From Lutibacter sp. HS1-25 (lineage in GTDB: Bacteria; Bacteroidota; Bacteroidia; Flavobacteriales; Flavobacteriaceae), in contig NZ_RHLN01000017.1 in NCBI RefSeq assembly GCF_004121075.1, positions 1 to 64,000 on the forward strand: a DNA stretch of 64,000 nt, written 5' to 3'. Each line of letters opens with the position of its first letter. Position 1 is the first letter of the stretch. Positions 1 to 8,606 of the stretch are shown here, piece by piece. A model generated the notes under the pieces. The model saw only the letters and a program-made list of their open reading frames with translations, ran no database searches and was not told the DNA's origin. The translations under genes and the position numbers were made by a program.

Positions 1-329
1 AAAGCAGCAAACTCGGTGGTCATCCGTGTTCCCTGTGCTACTAAGTTCCAATCTCTTTGAATAACTTCCTTGGTTGTTTTATCCAGCCATCTACGTCGTT
101 TTATGTGTAGATAAACCGTGTTTCCACGTAATGGAAAATCTTGGATTGTTACTTCTTTGTGAAAACCGTGCGCTATTAGAACTTTGGAAACCTGCTCTTT
201 TGGAGGTATATTTCGCTCTTCAAAATAAAGATGCATTACTTCACCGTTTTTGGTGTTCTTTACCAGATAGAAGTGGTTGATTAAAAACTCAGGGAGTATG
301 AGTTTTAGTAAGTCTAGATAATTGTCCAA
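1..329 (-). pseudogene. ISAon1-type transposase N-region, cut by window edge
   Basis: An open frame of 109 codons runs off the left edge. It starts at TTG 329, just after an in-frame stop, because no ATG is available. The translation has the blocks LDLLKLILPEF, HLYFEE, IQDFPLRG, VYLHIKRRRW and RDWNLVAQGTRMT, which I recognise as the N-terminal part of ISAon1-family transposases; in these elements it is often a separate ORF from the catalytic part. It belongs to an insertion sequence continuing to the left. Whether the element is intact cannot be seen, so the pseudogene label only reflects the truncation. The terminal inverted repeat should lie between 330 and about 600, but I could not identify it without the other end. 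Confidence 0.7.
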
Positions 330-677
330 AATTTATTTTTTAAACAAAAATCATAATTTTAATTCAATTCACACACAACTTTTGAGAATGATCCCATTGA
401 ATGATTACCCATTTTGGAAATCTTATTACAAAAGTTTTTCAATAATAATTGGATATTCTATATTTTAACAACAATTTATACTTGATAGCGTTGTATATAT
501 CAAACATCAAGGTTTACGGACAATACCCTAAAGTACTTAGGATTAGGTTTTATAGAATATCAGAGATATCAATAATGAAATGATGTTATAGGATATAAAT
601 ATGAATCACCATGATAGTTACTTTAAATTAAAAATAATCAACCATTTAAGAGCTAAATCCATTTTATGTAAAATATT
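330..677. other. AT-rich intergenic stretch next to the IS
   Basis: This stretch of 348 bases has no open frame of useful length and no clear hairpin terminator. It lies between the start of the IS transposase and the end of the lipoprotein gene at 678. It probably contains the terminal inverted repeat of the element and the target-site junction, but neither can be delimited with only one end in the window. Confidence 0.4.
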
Positions 678-1832
678 TTATGCTGATTTATTTTTTCGTT
701 TACCCGTTAAATAACCCAAATAAAAAGGCAATCCAAGAACAACAATAAATAACAATATAAAGTAAATTATTAATTTCTTAAGCATATTTCCCAGGCCTTC
801 AAAAGCTTTCTCAATTCCGGTTTCAACCAAGGTATCGGCTTTGGCTGTTAATGCAATCCGTTCTCTCATAATTATTGAGTCTAAAACCACTCTTTCTCGC
901 AATAATATGGTATCTACGGATGCCACATCTGAAGATAAACTTTGCATAGCCAAGCCAATCTCATTGTTAAGACTACTAAAAAGTGGACCAATATTTTTTC
1001 TAAATTCTTTAATAGCGTCCTCAATAGTCTCTGGAGAATTTTCTGCTATTGTAATCAATCTGTCAAATTGTTTTTCAAATTCTGCCAATTTAGCTTCAAA
1101 TGCAATGGAGTCTAATCCTTTTTCCTTTAAAATCATTTCAGCCTTCCAATTAAATCTTTTACCTGAAGCGTCAGAATAGTAACCAATGCGATTGCTAGCA
1201 TCTGCGACCACTTCAGACAAGGTTCCTACAGTTTGAACAGCAATACTGTCGGGAATATTTTTAAATTTCAAATAAGGTTCTCTAATTGATTGATGCTTAA
1301 AATCTTTTTCTTTTAATAAGGGTGTATCTTCTGCATACTGCTCTACAAAATCTTTGATTTTTTCATATTCGCCCTTTGGCATTATATTTAAAGCTATATT
1401 TTGTATGTCATCAATATTTTTTGATATTGCGTCGAGTGCAATTGCTTTATGTTGCCCAAAAACACCATCTTCTTCAAATTTTTCAATTGAATTTCTAACT
1501 TCTAAAAAATAAGACCAAGTATCCATTAAAGCCACTTTTGGTTCGGTTTGAAAACTAACTTTACCCAATTCTTCTGAAGTTTGAATTTTCCAATGAAGTG
1601 TATTTATCTGAATATTTTTGTTATCTATTGATAAATTTGAAATACTATCTGCAGCTAACTCTACCCTATCCATTGCTGTTCGTGCAAAATTTTGAGTTAA
1701 CAACCTGGTATTTAACTCTCTAATACCCAAAGGTTTTTGTTCGTTTTCTATTTTTACTAGTGAACATGATGAAACTAATAATATAATAATAGTTAATAAA
1801 GTATAGTAGAAAGTGTTTTTTACAGAAATCAT
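678..1832 (-). CDS. Helical lipoprotein with C-terminal membrane anchor, unknown function
   Basis: This 384-residue protein is not assigned to a family. The N-terminus is a lipoprotein signal with lipobox VSSC (Cys23). The middle is rich in charged residues and predicted mostly helical, including a long Glu/Lys/Leu-rich stretch around residues 225-300. The end (about 354-376) is a hydrophobic segment followed by the basic tail GKRKNKSA, which looks like a transmembrane helix with a cytoplasmic anchor. A lipid anchor at one end and a membrane helix at the other would tether both ends, probably to the inner membrane. ATG start at 1832; 337 bases upstream separate it from the divergent kinase gene. 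A function cannot be proposed from sequence. Confidence 0.75.
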   Translation of the reverse strand: MISVKNTFYYTLLTIIILLVSSCSLVKIENEQKPLGIRELNTRLLTQNFARTAMDRVELAADSISNLSIDNKNIQINTLHWKIQTSEELGKVSFQTEPKVALMDTWSYFLEVRNSIEKFEEDGVFGQHKAIALDAISKNIDDIQNIALNIMPKGEYEKIKDFVEQYAEDTPLLKEKDFKHQSIREPYLKFKNIPDSIAVQTVGTLSEVVADASNRIGYYSDASGKRFNWKAEMILKEKGLDSIAFEAKLAEFEKQFDRLITIAENSPETIEDAIKEFRKNIGPLFSSLNNEIGLAMQSLSSDVASVDTILLRERVVLDSIIMRERIALTAKADTLVETGIEKAFEGLGNMLKKLIIYFILLFIVVLGLPFYLGYLTGKRKNKSA

Positions 1833-2169
1833 AATTTACCTCAAGTATTTGTTAGTTTTTTTTACTATAAATGGTTTGATTATAAAAATAAGCATCCAAA
1901 AAATAAGAACCTATATTTTTATTAATATTTTTTGAATTTGAAAAAAATTGAATTCAAAATTATTAATAAACCATTAAATAAAGATTTTCACTTCCATAGT
2001 TTAATTAAACACCTAATCAATTGTAAGGTTAAAATTACATCTAAATATTAATTTTTTAATTGAATTTAGAATGATTCTTAACTTAAAAATCATTAACTTT
2101 AAGAATTAAGTTTTTTTTAATTTACCACTTCTTTACCCCAACCCCTTTCGAGAATTTAAAAATTAAAAA
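1833..2169. other. Divergent promoter region, AT-rich
   Basis: These 337 bases separate two divergent genes, the lipoprotein on the minus strand and the PAS histidine kinase on the plus strand. The composition is extremely AT-rich with several runs of A and T. No hairpin, RNA gene or convincing TAnnTTTG box stands out; TAACTTTA near 2095 is only a partial match. Promoters for both genes must lie here. Confidence 0.4.
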
Positions 2170-3348
2170 ATGGATTTTAAACCTACATATCAAAAACTAA
2201 AAAAGAATATAAAATATTCTACTAAAAAAGATGAAGAAAAATTCAAACAACTCATAAAAAATTCATTTGATATGATTGTACTTTTGGATTCAAACGGAAT
2301 TCAACATTATGTTAGTGAGTCTAGTGAAAGAATTTTGGGTTATAAACCAGAAGAACTAGTGAATATTTCTGTAATAGAAAAAATGATTCATCCTGAAGAT
2401 CAAGAAAAAACACGAGCAGGATTTATTGATATTTTAGAAAATGGTAAAAATGGAGGTACACAATACAGACACAGGCATAAAAATGGTGGTTGGGTATATT
2501 TGGAAGCCTTTGGCTCTAACCAAATAAAAAACCCTTTAATAAAATCACTAATACTTAATTTACGTGATATTACCGATCACAAAAAAGCAGAAGAAGAATT
2601 AAATAAAAGTAAGACACTTTTAATGGAAGCTAATGCTACCAAAGACCGTTTTTTCTCTATTATAGCTCACGATTTAAAAAGTCCATTTAATAGTATTTTA
2701 GGATTTAGTGAAATACTTGTAAATCGTATAAAAAATAAAGACTATTACGACATTGAAAATTATGCTCAAATAATTAATGATTCATCGCACAGAGCAATGA
2801 ATTTGCTTACAAATTTGCTGGAATGGTCTCGTTCACAAACAGGAAAAATAAAATTTAATCCCGAACATTTTAATTTTACGGATACTGTTAACGAAGTTGT
2901 TGAATTATCAAATGATTCAGCCCTGCTAAAATCTATCACAATTTCAAAAAAAATACCCAAAAATACTTATGTTTTTGCAGATCAATCTATGATAAAAACT
3001 ATTTTAAGAAACTTAATTTCAAATGCAATAAAATATACCAATCAAGGCGGTGAAATTATAATTAGTCTCAATCAAAATCAAAAAGAGTTTGTTGTTAGTG
3101 TGTCTGATAATGGTGTTGGAATAAAAAAGGAAAAAATAGAAATTCTATTTAGAATAGACTCTAATTACTCTTCATTAGGTACAAATAATGAAACAGGAAC
3201 CGGATTGGGTTTATTGCTTTGTAAAGAATTTATCGAATTTCATGACGGTAAAATCTGGGCTAAAAGTAAATTAGGAGAAGGTTGTTGTGTTAAATTTACT
3301 ATTCCAACTTACAATAAAAATAAACAACCACTCAATTCTGTAAATTAG
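2170..3348 (+). CDS. Cytoplasmic PAS-domain sensor histidine kinase
   Basis: The 392-residue protein has a PAS domain (about 25-140), a HisKA dimerisation domain with the H-box FFSIIAHDLKSPFNSIL (phospho-acceptor His167), and a HATPase_c domain with the N-box LRNLISNAIKYTN, the G1 box VSDNGVGI and the G2 box GTGLGL. It should autophosphorylate and donate to a response regulator. There is no transmembrane segment, so it senses a cytoplasmic or PAS-bound signal. No receiver or output domain is fused and no response regulator gene is adjacent. The next gene is a second kinase, 152 bases downstream on the same strand. Start is ATG 2170, with no competing upstream start. The family call is firm; the signal is unknown. 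Confidence 0.93.
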   Translation: MDFKPTYQKLKKNIKYSTKKDEEKFKQLIKNSFDMIVLLDSNGIQHYVSESSERILGYKPEELVNISVIEKMIHPEDQEKTRAGFIDILENGKNGGTQYRHRHKNGGWVYLEAFGSNQIKNPLIKSLILNLRDITDHKKAEEELNKSKTLLMEANATKDRFFSIIAHDLKSPFNSILGFSEILVNRIKNKDYYDIENYAQIINDSSHRAMNLLTNLLEWSRSQTGKIKFNPEHFNFTDTVNEVVELSNDSALLKSITISKKIPKNTYVFADQSMIKTILRNLISNAIKYTNQGGEIIISLNQNQKEFVVSVSDNGVGIKKEKIEILFRIDSNYSSLGTNNETGTGLGLLLCKEFIEFHDGKIWAKSKLGEGCCVKFTIPTYNKNKQPLNSVN

Positions 3349-3500
3349 AATGGTTATAGAAAAAAAAACAATATATTTATAAAGTCAAATATTTACAGTT
3401 AACCCCTTAAATTCCATGTTCAAATTCTTAAATTTCAGTTCAAAAAATATCAAAGAGGTTATTTTAGCTATTTCTATTAAATACTTATTAAAATAAATGA

Positions 3501-5807
3501 ATGAAAAATAGCGCTATACATTTATTGATCCTCTTTTTACAATTATCTTTCGGATTATACGCACAAGAGTCTAAACAAGTTTTACTTATCAGTTCCTATA
3601 ATTCGAGATTTCCAACATACTTTCAACAAATAAATGGCATTAAATCGGTATTAGATACTGCTAAAATTGATGTTGATGTTGAATTTATGGATAGCAAAAG
3701 GTTTATTGACATTGAAACACAGGTTTTATTTTACAAGTCTTTAAAAAACAAACTTCAACATAGTAAAAATTATGATGCCATTGTTACCGCCGATGATGAT
3801 GCATTTAACTTTGCACTAAAATACGAAGATGATTTATTTAAAAATATCCCTATTGTTTTTTTCGGTGTAAACAACATAGACAAAGCACTTGAACAAAACT
3901 CCAATCCAAATGTATCAGGAGTTATTGAAGCTGTTTCAATGAAAGAAACTATTGAACTTATGTTAAATCTTTTCCCTGAGACTAAAAATATTTATTGCAT
4001 AGCTGATAGTACAAGTAGTGGTCAATCTGACTTAAAATTATATCGCCATATTGCAACAAAAATTCCTCAAATTGATTTTAAAGAAATTAATCTCTCTAAC
4101 CTTACATTTCAACAATTTAAAGAAAATTTAAAAGCAATACCCAATAATGTCCCTGTTTTACTTCTTTCTGCATACCAAGACAAAACGCACCAAACAATTA
4201 ACTTCAATAATACACTTAATATACTTAATGAAAACCTGAATGCACCACTTTTTCATTTGTGGGAACACGGAATGGGTAACGGTCTTTTTGGTGGAAAATT
4301 AATTTCTCATAACCAACAAGGTAAAGAAGCAGCTACAATGGTATATCAAATATTATCTGGCAAATCTATATCTGATATCAAAGTTATGGATAAGAGTCCT
4401 AATGTTTTTAAGTTTGACTTCAACCAGTTAGAAAAATACAAAATAGCAGCAAACAAATTACCTGCCAATTCAATAATAATCAACCAACCAGTTACATTTT
4501 TACAAAAATACAAACGCCTTCTATTTGTTATTCTTGCCATTTTATGTACGCTTGTTTTTTTAATCTTTATACTATCCATAAATATTCTCAAAAGGAAAAA
4601 AATTGAGAATCAACTTAAAACTCAAAATTTAAGTTTTTTAAAATTAAACAACGAATTGTTAATTGCAAAGGATAAAGCCGAAGAATCTAGTAAATTAAAA
4701 ACCGAATTTCTTCACAATATGTCTCATGAAATCCGCACTCCAATGAACGGTATTATTGGTTTTTCTGAAATGCTAAATAATGAAGATATTGATAGTGAAG
4801 AAAAAAAGAAATTTACGGCAATTATTATTAAAAGTAGCTATCAACTTTTAAATATTATCAATGATATTTTAGAAATTTCTCGCTTAGAAACCCGCCAAGT
4901 TAGTGTCAATTTTGAAACATTTTGTTTAAACTCATTTTTGGAAGACATTCATATGCTCTATACCCCTAGAATGAAAGAAAAAGGGCTTTCCTTTAATCTA
5001 AAAACAGAATTTGAAAATGAAAAATCTTTTATAACTACAGATAAAGCAAAAGTAAATAGGATATTAGGCAACCTAATTGAAAATGCACTTAAATTTACCA
5101 AAAAGGGATTTATTGAATTTGGTTATTTTATTAAAAATAATCAGGTGATTCTTTTTGTTAAAGATTCAGGTATAGGCATTTCTCCAGAAAATATCAACAG
5201 CATATTCGACAGATTTGCACAAGAAGAAAAAGAATTATCTCAAAAATTTGGTGGCCTTGGGCTTGGATTACCTATTTCAAAAGAAAACGCCCAAATATTA
5301 AATGGTTATATTACTGTTGAATCTAAAAAAAATATTGGCTCAACATTTTACCTTACTATCCCCTATATCGCTAATAAAATTTCAGAAGCAGCTGTAGCAC
5401 AAGCACCTAGTATTTCAAAAATTGAAAACAATACAAATACCACCATTCTTATTGCTGAAGATGAAGAAATAAACTTTTTATACGTAGAAGCATTGATAAA
5501 AAACAACTACAATTCTACAATCAATTTATTACATGCCTACAACGGAAAAGAAGCTGTAAATGCTTGCAATAAAAACCCTTTAATAGACCTTGTTCTTATG
5601 GATATTAAAATGCCTGTATTAAATGGATTTGAAGCAACAAAAGAAATAAAATCAGATTTTCCTAAATTACCAATAATTGCTTTTACTGCTTATTCTACGG
5701 AATCAGACAAGCAATTTGCTTTTAAAAATGGTTGCGATGACTTTATTTCAAAACCTATTAACAAAACAGAATTATTTGAATTATTAGACAAATACTTGAT
5801 TCAATAA
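3501..5807 (+). CDS. Hybrid histidine kinase with ABC-substrate-binding-like periplasmic sensor and receiver domain
   Basis: The 768-residue protein has a signal peptide (ending near FGLYAQE) and a periplasmic region (about 25-315) resembling the ABC_sub_bind/LacI-like fold; VLLISSYNSRFPTYFQQING is its typical opening. One transmembrane helix (about 340-362) is followed by a HisKA domain with HNMSHEIRTPMNG (His409), a HATPase_c domain with LIENALKFT, VKDSGIGI and GLGLGL, and a C-terminal receiver with VLMDIKMP (Asp701) and a late Lys in FISKPI. There is no DNA-binding output, so the receiver either feeds a phosphorelay or tunes kinase activity. It is co-directional with the PAS kinase upstream, but 152 bases apart, so co-transcription is possible rather than certain. 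Confidence 0.93.
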   Translation: MKNSAIHLLILFLQLSFGLYAQESKQVLLISSYNSRFPTYFQQINGIKSVLDTAKIDVDVEFMDSKRFIDIETQVLFYKSLKNKLQHSKNYDAIVTADDDAFNFALKYEDDLFKNIPIVFFGVNNIDKALEQNSNPNVSGVIEAVSMKETIELMLNLFPETKNIYCIADSTSSGQSDLKLYRHIATKIPQIDFKEINLSNLTFQQFKENLKAIPNNVPVLLLSAYQDKTHQTINFNNTLNILNENLNAPLFHLWEHGMGNGLFGGKLISHNQQGKEAATMVYQILSGKSISDIKVMDKSPNVFKFDFNQLEKYKIAANKLPANSIIINQPVTFLQKYKRLLFVILAILCTLVFLIFILSINILKRKKIENQLKTQNLSFLKLNNELLIAKDKAEESSKLKTEFLHNMSHEIRTPMNGIIGFSEMLNNEDIDSEEKKKFTAIIIKSSYQLLNIINDILEISRLETRQVSVNFETFCLNSFLEDIHMLYTPRMKEKGLSFNLKTEFENEKSFITTDKAKVNRILGNLIENALKFTKKGFIEFGYFIKNNQVILFVKDSGIGISPENINSIFDRFAQEEKELSQKFGGLGLGLPISKENAQILNGYITVESKKNIGSTFYLTIPYIANKISEAAVAQAPSISKIENNTNTTILIAEDEEINFLYVEALIKNNYNSTINLLHAYNGKEAVNACNKNPLIDLVLMDIKMPVLNGFEATKEIKSDFPKLPIIAFTAYSTESDKQFAFKNGCDDFISKPINKTELFELLDKYLIQ

Positions 5808-5858
5808 ATACGAATCATAATATCAATTTATTACACCAATTAATAACATAATTTCAAA

Positions 5859-6185
5859 TTAAATTTCAAAATTATCAATCATATTTTCAAAAAGCAATCC
5901 ACCTTTATACATTCCTTTTAAAACAGGACGTATTTCTTTACCCAAAGCTGTTAAGCTATATTCTACTCTTGGCGGAACTTCTGGAAATACAGTCCTTACA
6001 ATCAAATCATCCTCTTCTAATTCTTTAAGTTGTTTGGTCATCATACGCTCACTTATATCAGGCATCAATCTCACCAACTCACTATATCTTTTATTTCCTT
6101 GAAAAAGATGTAAAATAATGGTACCTTTTCTTTTTCCTTTAATAGCATTTATAAAAGTATCAATAGGACAATAACTTTTTTTCAT
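5859..6185 (-). CDS. HxlR-family transcriptional regulator
   Basis: The 108-residue winged-helix protein matches HxlR/MarR-type regulators: N-terminal CPIDTF with the conserved Cys6, RYSELVRLMPDISERMMTKQ as the recognition region, LKELEEDDLIVR, and the wing VPPRVEYSLTALG. In characterised HxlR proteins such as YodB and HypR the N-terminal cysteine senses quinones, aldehydes or disulfide stress. The usual GGKW after helix 1 is here KGKRKG. The gene diverges from the YhdH-type oxidoreductase at 6327 with a shared 141-base intergenic region, a common target-gene arrangement for this family. Redox or electrophile sensing is an inference. Confidence 0.92.
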   Translation of the reverse strand: MKKSYCPIDTFINAIKGKRKGTIILHLFQGNKRYSELVRLMPDISERMMTKQLKELEEDDLIVRTVFPEVPPRVEYSLTALGKEIRPVLKGMYKGGLLFENMIDNFEI

Positions 6186-6326
6186 ATTTTTTTTTGTTCA
6201 TACACCTAATAAAAGCACAAAACAGCACAAAATGTTCGTACCTGCATAATTTGTAAGCCCTTGTATAATAGGTTATTTTGTTCGAAATTTGCTGTAAAAA
6301 TAGTCAAATCATATAAAATATCAACT

Positions 6327-7325
6327 ATGAATATGCAATCAACATTTAAAGCTTTTCGCGTAGAAGAAAAAGAAGGAAGTTTTATTACTTCAATAAAAGA
6401 AATGCCATTTAATACTATTGGTGAGGGAGAATTACTTATCAAAGTACACTATAGCTCATTAAACTACAAAGATGCTTTATCGGCAAGTGGAAATAAAGGT
6501 GTAACCAGAAATTACCCACATACACCAGGTATTGATGCGGTAGGAATTGTTACTTCTTGTGAATCTGGCAAATTTAAAGTTGGAGACGAAGTAATTGTTA
6601 CAAGTTATGATTTAGGAATGAATACTGACGGTGGTTTTGGACAATACATAAAAGTTCCTGAAGATTGGGCTGTTAAATTACCTAAAAACCTTTCAATGAA
6701 AGAAGCAATGGTAATTGGAACGGCAGGTTTAACTGCGGGTATGTCTGTATTAAGGCTAACTGAAACTGTTAAACCTGAAGATGGTGAAATTATTGTTTCT
6801 GGAGCTACTGGTGGTGTTGGGTCTTTAAGTGTCGCTATTTTAAAAAAACTAGGCTATAAAATAACAGCAATATCTGGTAAAGAAACTGCTAAGGATTATT
6901 TAACAGCACTTGGAGCCAACAACATTATTATGCGAAAAGATTTTGAAGAAATGCCAAACAAACCACTTTTAAAACCAATTTTTGCAGGTGCTATTGACAC
7001 CGTTGGTGGTGTTATTCTTGAAAATATTATTAAATCTACCCTACCAATGGGTACCGTAACTTGTTGCGGTAACGTTGCCTCTCCAAAACTTGATTTAACG
7101 GTATTTCCTTTTATTTTAAGAGGTGTTACTTTAATAGGTATCGACTCTCAAAATTACCCAATGAGCTATAGAGAAAAAGTGTGGAATAAATTATCAAACG
7201 AATGGAAAATAGCCAATTTATCAGATAATTGTACTGAAATAACATTAAATGAATTAGATGAAAAAGTTGATTTAATGCTTAAAGGAAAACTAAAAGGAAG
7301 AACCGTATTAAAAATGGATCTTTAA
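6327..7325 (+). CDS. yhdH: YhdH/AcuI-family NADPH-dependent quinone oxidoreductase (acrylyl-CoA reductase-like)
   Basis: The 332-residue medium-chain dehydrogenase has the GroES-like N-domain with YSSLNYKDALSASGNKG and PGIDAVG, which is typical of the YhdH/YhfP branch. The Rossmann motif is SGATGGVGSLSVAIL and the end is KGRTVLKMD. Characterised members reduce acrylyl-CoA or quinone/enone electrophiles with NADPH and lack catalytic zinc. I place the start at ATG 6327 rather than an upstream in-frame codon, because family members begin with a MxxTFKAFRV-like strand. Divergent from the HxlR gene, which probably controls it. The substrate cannot be decided from sequence. Confidence 0.92.
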   Translation: MNMQSTFKAFRVEEKEGSFITSIKEMPFNTIGEGELLIKVHYSSLNYKDALSASGNKGVTRNYPHTPGIDAVGIVTSCESGKFKVGDEVIVTSYDLGMNTDGGFGQYIKVPEDWAVKLPKNLSMKEAMVIGTAGLTAGMSVLRLTETVKPEDGEIIVSGATGGVGSLSVAILKKLGYKITAISGKETAKDYLTALGANNIIMRKDFEEMPNKPLLKPIFAGAIDTVGGVILENIIKSTLPMGTVTCCGNVASPKLDLTVFPFILRGVTLIGIDSQNYPMSYREKVWNKLSNEWKIANLSDNCTEITLNELDEKVDLMLKGKLKGRTVLKMDL

Positions 7326-7499
7326 ATTATAATATCCAACATTCCAAAATAAAGCGCTTTAAATAATTTTTTTTTGAAATTATTTTAGCCAATATTAAAG
7401 AAAACACACCAAAGCACATAACAATACTATTTTGCAAAAATTTGCTATTTTTTCACTATATTTAACTTAAGTTTTAAGTATTAATTAGTATAATTGCAA

Positions 7500-8342
7500 A
7501 TGCTAAAAAAAATATTATTTATTGTTTTTGTGTGTTTTTCTTTGAAAGGGTTTTCACAAGAACCTAAGGAGATTGATACCACTAAAATTAAATTTACAGC
7601 GCCTATTTTATTAAAAGGTCAGGTAATTGATAATTTAACTAAAGAACCTTTAAAAGGCACTAATCTATTCAATTTAAATTCGGTAATTGGTAGTGTTGCT
7701 GATGATGAAGGTAATTTTTACATTTCAACAAAACCAAACGATACTATTTACGTTTCCTATGTTGGTTACCAATCTATCAAACTAAAAATTACCAACGATT
7801 TATTAAAAGGAAATGAATTGGTAATTGAATTGCATGAAAAAACCGAACAATTTAACGAGATCGTTGTAAAATCCCATAAATTAGTGGGTGTTTTGGTTAT
7901 TGATGCCAAAAATATGCCTGTTGATAAATATTCTAGAATTCATATAAATGGGGTTTCTCAAACTTATGAAGTAGGTTCTATAAGCCGAAAAGGCTACAAC
8001 TCTAGCGTAGATGCTATGTTTCAACCTTTAAACTTAATGTATGATAAGTTTGGTAAGGATCCTAAACAGTTGAAAAAAATCAAAAAACTTAGAGACGACG
8101 ATAGTTTGCGTCAAATGTTAGAAACAAAATTTAACAGAGAGTTAATGATGGAATATTTAGACATTGATTCTCAGGAATTAAATGATTTACTTAATGAGTG
8201 TAATTATTCTGATTATTTTATAAAACAAGCAAGTGATTTACAATTAATTGAAGCTGTTTTACTGTGTTATGAAAACTACAAAGCCATAAAAAAAGGCAGC
8301 ACAATTAGAGAAACACCAACTACAAAAGAAACTGCTAAATAA
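7500..8342 (+). CDS. Exported protein with carboxypeptidase-regulatory-like domain
   Basis: The protein has 280 residues from ATG 7500; an in-frame TTG six bases upstream is less likely. A signal peptide (MLKKILFIVFVCFSLKGFSQ) is followed by a CarboxypepD_reg-like beta-sandwich (about 36-120) with GQVIDNLTKEPLKGTN, DDEGNFYIST and VSYVGYQS, the module found at the N-terminus of SusC-like receptors. No plug or barrel follows. Instead there is a helical region of about 150 residues with no recognised family. It is probably periplasmic or associated with the outer membrane. It stands alone and is followed by a strong hairpin terminator at 8401. Confidence 0.85.
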   Translation: MLKKILFIVFVCFSLKGFSQEPKEIDTTKIKFTAPILLKGQVIDNLTKEPLKGTNLFNLNSVIGSVADDEGNFYISTKPNDTIYVSYVGYQSIKLKITNDLLKGNELVIELHEKTEQFNEIVVKSHKLVGVLVIDAKNMPVDKYSRIHINGVSQTYEVGSISRKGYNSSVDAMFQPLNLMYDKFGKDPKQLKKIKKLRDDDSLRQMLETKFNRELMMEYLDIDSQELNDLLNECNYSDYFIKQASDLQLIEAVLLCYENYKAIKKGSTIRETPTTKETAK

Positions 8343-8400
8343 AATTAAACAAATTGCTTTGTACTAAAATTAGTTAGCAAATTATTTAAAAAAGCATCAA

Positions 8401-8440
8401 AAAAGTTTTATAAAATTTCTTTTATAAAACTTTTTTTTTG
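8401..8440 (+). terminator. Intrinsic terminator after the carboxypeptidase-regulatory-like gene
   Basis: A perfect 15-base-pair stem (left arm 8401-8415, right arm 8420-8434, loop TTTC) continues into a run of T ending at 8439. It lies 58 bases after the stop at 8342 and reads on the plus strand. Confidence 0.85.
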
Positions 8441-8566
8441 CCTAAAAAATGGCAAAAAGCACTATAAAAACACAGGCAAAACAAATTTAAAATACAATTG
8501 TTTAAAACTCATTAATAAGTGTTTTAATTCTATACAAACTAAATTATCTATTTCTAATAATTTGGT

Positions 8567-8574
8567 TAAATTTG
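8567..8574 (+). promoter_or_regulatory. Bacteroidota -7 box of purL (TAAATTTG)
   Basis: TAAATTTG fits the TAnnTTTG consensus of the Bacteroidota housekeeping sigma factor and lies 32 bases before the ATG at 8607. This supports starting PurL at 8607 rather than at the TTG 8562, which would lie upstream of the transcript start. No good -33 TTG is seen at the usual spacing. Confidence 0.55.
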
Positions 8575-8606
8575 CGCTTTCTAACATTTCACTAAAAAAT
8601 CATCAT

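Noticed and set aside
6261-6326. Upstream extension of the YhdH-type protein
   Set aside because: The added 22 residues (MYNRLFCSK...) do not fit the family start and lie in the shared intergenic promoter region; ATG 6327 is used.
8562-8606. Extended PurL start at TTG 8562
   Set aside because: The TTG overlaps the TAAATTTG promoter box at 8567, and PurL homologues start near the MIHFFGNK residues at 8607.
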